Assembly (NCBI GenBank): GCA_945859605.1
Contig: OX243817.1
Coordinates: forward strand, 25,744,343-25,808,342
DNA from: Lumbricus rubellus
Lineage: Eukaryota > Annelida > Clitellata > Crassiclitellata > Lumbricidae
Direction of reading: 5' to 3'
Length of the DNA: 64,000 nucleotides
The notes under the pieces were generated by a model that was given only the letters and a program-made list of their open reading frames with translations, did not search any database and was not told the DNA's origin. Shown here one piece after another: positions 59,001 to 64,000 of the stretch (the first letter of the stretch is position 1; each line of letters starts with the position of its first letter). A program made the position numbers and the translations under genes.

Positions 59001-60943
59001 GTCATGGGTTCACACCCTTTGAATTAATTTTTGGAAGGTCATGCAGAGGACCAATACAGATATTGAAGGAACTCTGGACAAATGAGAAAGTGGAGGATGA
59101 AGTAAAAGATGTTTATACATACATGACCGATTTGAGAGAAAGAATAGAAGAAACATGTGATATGGCACAGAAGGCCATACATAAAGCAAATGAAAAGAAT
59201 AAGAAGTATTATGATAAGAAAGCACGATACAGAGAGTTGAAGATAGGAGATAAAGTTTTATTACTGTTACCCAGTTGTAACAATAAGATGCTTGTAAAAT
59301 GGCAAGGACCATTTGTGGTCAGAGGCAAAATAGGAGATTATGATTACAAGGTGGAAATTGATGGTGGAAAACTCAAAACATATCACATCAATATACTAAA
59401 GAAGTACTACGAGAGAAATGGAGAAGGTAATGATGTAGAAACGTCAGCATACATATCGGCGATAGTACATGATGGTAAAGATGGTGAAGATGAAGAAGAA
59501 GAGATATTGAGCTTATATGTAAGTAAACAAACGGAGACTTACAAAGATGTGGATATCAATCCTAAATTGACGGAAAAACAGAAAAGAGAATTAAGGGAAC
59601 TACTGAGAGAACATGAGGACATATTCAGTGATAAGCCAGGAAGGACAGACATGGTAAAACATGAGATTCATCTGACGAGTGATGAGCCAATTCGGTTACG
59701 AGCTTATCCAACGCCATATCACCTCCAAGCGGAGATAAACAAAGAATTGGAGACGATGCTAGATAATGGAATTATAGAAAGATCGGAAGCAGCGTATGCA
59801 GCGCCGCTTGTAGTTGTTAAGAAGTCAGACGGAAGTAACAGACTTTGCTGTAATTATAAACAACTCAACAAAGTGACAGTATTCGATCCAGAACCGATGA
59901 TGTCGAATGAGGATATTTTCAATAAACTCAGTGGAAGTAAAATCTATAGCAAGTTCGATTTCTGTAAAGGGTATTGGCAGATACCAATGAGCGAAGAATC
60001 AAAAGACTTAACCACATTTATCTGTGCAAGCGGATTATATAAATTCAATGTGTTACCATTTGGACTAGTCAATAGCGCGTCCAGTTATAATCGCTTGATA
60101 CGGAAAATATTACATGGAACTGAAAATCTAGAAAGTTATGTCGACGATATTCTTGCTCATACAAAAGGATGGGACGAACACATGAAGACGTTAAGAGAGT
60201 TTTTCACAAGAGTGAGAAAAGCTCATTTGACATTGAAACCGAAGAAATGTTCACTAGGATATGGCAAGATAGATTTCCTAGGCCATACATTGAACAACGA
60301 CGATATAAGCCCTAAGGGAGAATCTATTGACAAGATTGTGGAAATGCCACAGCCTAAGACGAAGAAGCAAGTGAGAAGCTTTTTAGGAGCGATAAATTAC
60401 TATCGAAAGTTTATTCCACATTGTGCAGAATTGATGGCACCGTTGAGCGACTTGACTAAAAAGTTAGCTCCTAACAATGTTGAATGGAACCAAGAGTTAG
60501 GTGAAAGTTTTAAGCAGTTGAAAGAAGCACTAGCTAAGACACCAATCCTTAGGTTACCAGACTTGGAGAAAGAATTTATAATACAGACAGATGCATCAGG
60601 AAAAGGGATAGGTTGTGTTCTTATTCAACAATATGAAGGAATAAACCATCCGATAGCATATGCGAGTAGAAAACTGTTGGAAAGAGAGATGCGATATTCA
60701 GTTGAGGAAAGAGAATGTTTAGCCATAATGTGGGGGATCAGTAGATTTGATCGATATTTGTGTGGAAGAGAGTTCGTGATCGAGACGGACCACTGTGGAC
60801 TACAGTACATGAAAGAAGGGAGGATGAAGAATGCAAGAGTCATGAGGTGGAGCCTTGCCCTTCAAAATTATTGTTTTACAATACGTTACATTAAGGGATG
60901 TAATAACGTAATGTCCGATTATTTAAGTAGAGGATTGACCTAA
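56084..60943 (+). CDS. Gag-pol polyprotein (gag, PR, INT, RT, RNase H)
   Basis: The frame is 1619 codons with no stop or frameshift. Residues 1-170 form a charged coiled coil, then a capsid-like region (DCLDAYLLRFERTCTAYE) and a CCHC zinc knuckle from Cys 416 (CFSCGRTGHKSYDC). The protease motif is LYDSGSS (Asp 516). Integrase follows: an HHCC zinc domain starting near His 768 and a core with Asp 838, Asp 898 and Glu 934, a DD35E spacing. Reverse transcriptase comes after it (about 1226-1440, YVDD at 1352-1355), then RNase H (Asp 1503 in QTDASGKG, and ETDHCGLQY). Integrase before RT is the reverse of ordinary Ty3/gypsy and is the hallmark of the Gmr1 group. The ATG at 56084 aligns with the gag start of the related element at 50236. 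It would make virus-like particles, copy RNA to DNA and integrate it. Confidence 0.96.
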   Translation: MSFGEHEQWVKLAKEMGMEGDELKTFVRDRQQEARDDRLREREDRKLKDEAAAEKDRLAKEAEMAEAARAREEAQAARAQELELAKIADARLERERESRANDARLERESRENEARSVREAAECQARRDMDLEVKKLECELRMREIDARNNQNRGEATFTMVGDGSYQGNNNHNRGMKDIKFPVFNENKDCLDAYLLRFERTCTAYEITTENWSLMLAKHLEGKALEVYQRMSSEETQDYECLKRHLLKRFQLTEGGYRNKFKMSKMESGETPTDFVHRLRRYMQQWLLQAGFEKTYEGMENLLLRDQFYLTCSNELKMFLKERGKMSLEDTLNCAESYIEAHGYKYTESNLRPPVKFSNERPNVKPFDDKSREKFNGNINRGRGDMKQNRETNHNGSMNRGFSREREQAAEHKITCFSCGRTGHKSYDCSHKQKGVVKHTAAAIQVYENRAYKIAQANEELKLNEVEKEEERKKELPIQLAASTMVTDRRDDGDDLENKNEGQLKVNGVNASCLYDSGSSTCIVKRSLVNDVDFTGREAQCILIDGTLRNFPTAKVNIESEYFTGNVEAMVMEEPVKPVIIGRMKGLKYLVVKETTDNMINCDRSDTDDNENREDRLKKIQKSLSVESQGQSDKKKVHFASEITSELNDDVTDDVIENDDVCQTTAAVETRAESKKVTKYKQLKVTEMPDLNVSTKEIKELQSKDETLKKFWDKAIDWSGDDSVTEKVLYVKKNGFLYRRFMETTEDDAKWQLMVPKELRGKVLAVAHNSLLSAHLGMKKTHDKIVNEFYWPSIGQEIKRYVLSCDVCQKSVDKKVSHRAPMGHLPVLDVPFKHVCVDIIGVIEPMSSRGYRYILTIVDLSTRYPEAIPLKGITTEEVAEALFNFYCRMGVPQKIHTDRGSQFTSELMAEVNKMLLIKHTFTSPYHAMGNGCVERLNGTIKATLRKLIGEQVKEWDRFLAPLLFALRDTVHESHGFTPFELIFGRSCRGPIQILKELWTNEKVEDEVKDVYTYMTDLRERIEETCDMAQKAIHKANEKNKKYYDKKARYRELKIGDKVLLLLPSCNNKMLVKWQGPFVVRGKIGDYDYKVEIDGGKLKTYHINILKKYYERNGEGNDVETSAYISAIVHDGKDGEDEEEEILSLYVSKQTETYKDVDINPKLTEKQKRELRELLREHEDIFSDKPGRTDMVKHEIHLTSDEPIRLRAYPTPYHLQAEINKELETMLDNGIIERSEAAYAAPLVVVKKSDGSNRLCCNYKQLNKVTVFDPEPMMSNEDIFNKLSGSKIYSKFDFCKGYWQIPMSEESKDLTTFICASGLYKFNVLPFGLVNSASSYNRLIRKILHGTENLESYVDDILAHTKGWDEHMKTLREFFTRVRKAHLTLKPKKCSLGYGKIDFLGHTLNNDDISPKGESIDKIVEMPQPKTKKQVRSFLGAINYYRKFIPHCAELMAPLSDLTKKLAPNNVEWNQELGESFKQLKEALAKTPILRLPDLEKEFIIQTDASGKGIGCVLIQQYEGINHPIAYASRKLLEREMRYSVEERECLAIMWGISRFDRYLCGREFVIETDHCGLQYMKEGRMKNARVMRWSLALQNYCFTIRYIKGCNNVMSDYLSRGLT

Positions 60944-61106
60944 GATTTAAGTAAATCAATGGTGATACTATAGGTAGATAAGAAGTAGTTGTGTTAGGTT
61001 ATGATGTTGTGTAAAGTAGTATAAGCATAGGCATAAGCAGTTATTGTAATTTGATAATTAGATAAGTTGATAAAGCCTGTGTACAGACTTTTGAAGAAAG
61101 GGTATT

Positions 61107-62112
61107 TGTCGTGGTTATATTAAATGATTATCAAATTAAACACTTGCTATGCATGTATAATTATTAATTATAGGTAGAAGTTAAGCTAGGCAATTTAATT
61201 GGCGAGTTTAAGTAATATGTGTGGCAACATATAAAATATTAATACATAAAACCAATGACTGCAGCTAAGCGTGATAACGAGTGGTCAAGATTACCATGAC
61301 AACAAAGGACGCTAATCCTATTCGTGATTGGTGCAAACTGGAAGCGAATGACGTGACGAGTTAAAAATGACGTCAGCGAAGTGGACGTTAAGTTTTTGAC
61401 TCTCTACAGGTATATCTGGAAATGGTGGTTGTTTCGCTGCGGTGATCAATCCAAAGTTGTGATTTTCAGAGTAGAGACGAAGGTAATTGAACTGTTCGGA
61501 CGATCAACCGATAGTTCAAAGTATTGTGCATTAAGTGCAACGCAATTTAAATGAGAAATTTGCGTTAGTGCATAATAATCATCGTGTGAAGTGTGAGACA
61601 CTTGCGAAGAAGACGAACTCTTAGGCAACAGACTGAAGAGTCGTGTAATTTGAATCGGCAAGCGAACAGCTGATCGGCGTGTGAAGTACGAAGGACGTTT
61701 GGTCAACTGGAGAAGAGCTGTGAGGTGAATGCGATGATTCATCTCGTGTGCAACTGATTCACGGCAAGATACGAGTAAGACGTTTGGTGTGGTCACTTCC
61801 ATGACTGCATATTCAACCGTCTGATCAACATTCTTGACTGCGAAGAATCGGACGACGGAGAGAGCCGAAGACATTCGAGTTTCATACAACTCGACAGATA
61901 AGCGCAAATATAATATTTCCTAAGTAACTCGCCACACTAGGTAAATAGGATTGTTATTTGTTTGTGCATATGAATGATATTGAATAACTTTATATTATAT
62001 ATATTTCATAAGAACTGGGAGTTCGTTGAATTTGGAAGAATTTCTTGAGTAAGTTAAACCCAACCGATTAACCACTAGGATAATAAAGTGCCCTTTTTCA
62101 CGGGATACGACA
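61107..62112 (+). repeat. 3' LTR
   Basis: 1006 bp, same length and apparently the same sequence as 54758-55763. Confidence 0.97.
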
Positions 62113-62119
62113 TAGGCCT

Positions 62120-62310
62120 AGGCGGAAACCTGGTCCGAACTTTGGGGGCGACAGACGAGTGGCCGAAGGACGATCGCTGAGGCAAGAAGCGCCTTGTTGG
62201 GAGAGTTGAATGAAAGGCTGTTTTTTAATGTCGACATCTAATTGTAGCATTTTAGCTGTCATTTAAAATTTAAAAATAATATATCCTTTTTCAGTCCTGA
62301 TAGAAGTAGT
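62120..62310. repeat. Dispersed repeat shared with 35350-35580
   Basis: It contains GGCCGAAGGACGATCGCTGA and ATTGTAGCATTTTAGCTGTC then TTTTTCAGTCCTGATAGAAG. The same blocks in the same order lie at 35350-35580. Confidence 0.6.
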
Positions 62311-62446
62311 TTAAACTGTAATTTGCTATTGAACACGATCCGGAGTGCATGTTGCATTAGACACCTCTTTTAAAGTATATATCACAATTTTATATAATGA
62401 TGTAATGTGCCAAATTTTTCACAATTGTTTTGACAATGTATTATAT

Positions 62447-62835
62447 GTCATGTCATGTCATGTCAATACGCCGACGTCGCTGCGCGACGGTTGGCTACAT
62501 GAGTGGACCAAAGTACTCCAGCAAGATCTATCCTTTACAGTCCGCAATAGCGCCGCTCCTGATAAACCGGTCCACAGCGTGATGTTATCAAGCCAGCATA
62601 TTCTAGGTCTACCGCGACCGCGAACACCCTGCACCAATCCCGTCATGACACTATTTTCAATATTGTCCTGCTGTCGCAGGATGTGACCGAAGTATCGTAA
62701 TTTCCGGGTTTTGACATGACCTAATAACTCGCTTTTTGTCCCTGCTAATTTGTAAACTCGTTCATTAGTCAACATTTCTGTCCATGAAATACGTAGTAGT
62801 TTCCTGATGCATTTGTTTTCGAAAGCCTGTATAAT
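62447..62835 (-). pseudogene. LINE reverse transcriptase tail with 3' (TGACA)n
   Basis: Minus-strand translation gives AFENKCIRKLLRISWTEMLT, then KTRKLRYFGHILRQQDN and GVRGRGRPRICWLDNI, the standard LINE ORF2 tail. The element ends in (TGACA)n at about 62447-62465. It is 5'-truncated near 62835. Confidence 0.75.
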
Positions 62836-64000
62836 GTATTATATTAATATTGTCAATTGTAAAATACATGGGTGGTAGCACTAGGATTCTAGGGGTTTGA
62901 CCACCGGACGGTTGACCACCGGACGATTGACCACTGCGGACGTTTGATCATCGACCGATTGACCATTTGATAATCCAACGGATTCCAAATCCTGATATTT
63001 GAGTAATTGAGTAATTGAAGTTATCTCAATTAAACCCGCACAATTGACATTGAGCCGATCTCTTTTCATCAACGGCATGTTTCTTAACTCTCAATAATTT
63101 AGCTCTTAATTTTTATCTGCACTCACTGTTTGTCAGAGTAAGCGGGGATTGTGGTTTTAGCTCCAGGACCCCTTGCTCATGAAGTGTGCATAAATACACA
63201 TTTTGTCTGTCATTGACATCTTGGCCACTTTCAGTTATAGAAATTTGAATTTCACTGCTTTAATAACAAAATCATTAATCTGACAGATTATTTGTTTACC
63301 AAACTAATCATCTTGCTTAGTGACTTCACAGCGAAGTGCAGATACGTTGGTACCCTGTTTCTTCCATAAACAATAATAATAGTGATCTTCTGTATATTAT
63401 ACATGTATAAAGGCTATTTGATAACAATAAGTAAGGATGATACATAATAAAATCGGATTTAATTTTTTTTATACGTTACTTTTTTGAATCGTCAACAAAC
63501 ATTAAGTGGTCTCACTAAATGTTATCAGACTTTTGTTTAGCTATGAAATCTGGCTATCATGTGTAGATACGAATTATCTTTAAGCCTGCTAAATTTTATT
63601 TGGAAATTCAAACTTTTGGCCAAGATATTTACAAAAAACCATAGGGTGTCTTTCTATGGCTCATCTTGTACAAAAAAGTAATGTTTAGAAACGGCAGATA
63701 GATCGTAAACGCGCAACAATAGCCTACCGTTATTTTAAGCACCTCTTTTTATAAAAATCCTTCTACTTTAATATGGTTGACGTACAAAAATTGCTGAATG
63801 CAAGATATGTATGTTGTATACCTTTTAAAAGTATCTGTCGTTGAATATAAGGAAGAAAAACTCAAAATTTTATATCGAATGCTTGTGTCATCAGTGTCAC
63901 CACAACTGGGAATTTTTTGCTAGATGTGGGTTGGTTTGTTACCCTCACGTGGGAATCTATAGGTATTATTTGGTAAATCTGGGTACATTTGACTGCTTGC
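62836..64000. other. No supported gene; short GACCACCGGACG repeats
   Basis: Four or five copies of a 15-mer like TTGACCACCGGACGA lie at about 62896-62970. The rest is AT-rich and shows no gene or element boundary. Confidence 0.45.

Larger units (their letters stand above)
54758..62112 (+). mobile_element. Complete Gmr1-like Ty3/gypsy retrotransposon
   Basis: Two 1006-bp LTRs (54758-55763, 61107-62112), each starting TGTCGT and ending ACGACA, look identical. The 5-bp duplication TAGGC flanks the element (54753-54757, 62113-62117). A primer-binding site follows the left LTR and a purine tract (GAAGAAAGGG) precedes the right one. One long gag-pol frame fills the interior. Identical LTRs and an open frame point to a very recent, possibly active copy. 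Confidence 0.97.

Overview
This window is animal nuclear DNA that is mostly transposable elements. Introns with GT/AG borders, (TA)n, (GT)n and (GAT)n microsatellites, a tRNA-derived SINE, LINE pieces, many hAT elements with target duplications, and LTR elements all point to a eukaryote. The two LTR elements look like the Gmr1 group of Ty3/gypsy, known mainly from deuterostomes, and the palindrome TAGGCCTA is scattered everywhere. I infer a marine deuterostome invertebrate, most likely an echinoderm or hemichordate; the species cannot be told from the sequence.

Layout. 0-9.3 kb: first exon of a THAP zinc-finger gene (minus strand), a LINE tail split by a hAT element, then a complete six-exon gene for prefoldin subunit 3 (VBP1, plus strand, 4229-8757). 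9.3-24 kb: a nest of hAT elements. The notable one is 16426-20765, whose minus-strand gene joins an OTU cysteine-protease domain to a zinc finger and a hAT transposase and carries one in-frame stop; it sits inside an older inverted-repeat element (15758-20903). 24-38 kb: a candidate small membrane protein gene (24295-24822, minus), more hAT, LINE and piggyBac-type debris, and minisatellites.

38-45 kb: a minus-strand innate-immunity candidate, a Mab-21/cGAS-like nucleotidyltransferase with a long helical C-terminal region (about 942 residues in two exons). A truncated paralogue lies downstream of it, next to a 1.0 kb piggyBac element. The intron is bordered by AACTGAAA-type arrays and holds a 69-bp inverted repeat.

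45-62 kb: two Ty3/gypsy-type elements, both with perfect 5-bp target duplications and almost identical LTRs. One (45295-51700, minus) has lost most of pol; the other (54758-62112, plus) has one open 1619-codon gag-pol reading frame in which integrase precedes reverse transcriptase. The last 2 kb hold a LINE tail and no recognised gene.

Only four loci look like host genes: THAP, VBP1, the membrane-protein candidate and the cGAS-like gene with its fragment. All other coding sequence belongs to mobile elements. At least ten insertions have exact 8- or 9-bp flanking duplications and two more have 7 of 8, so insertion order can be read in several places.
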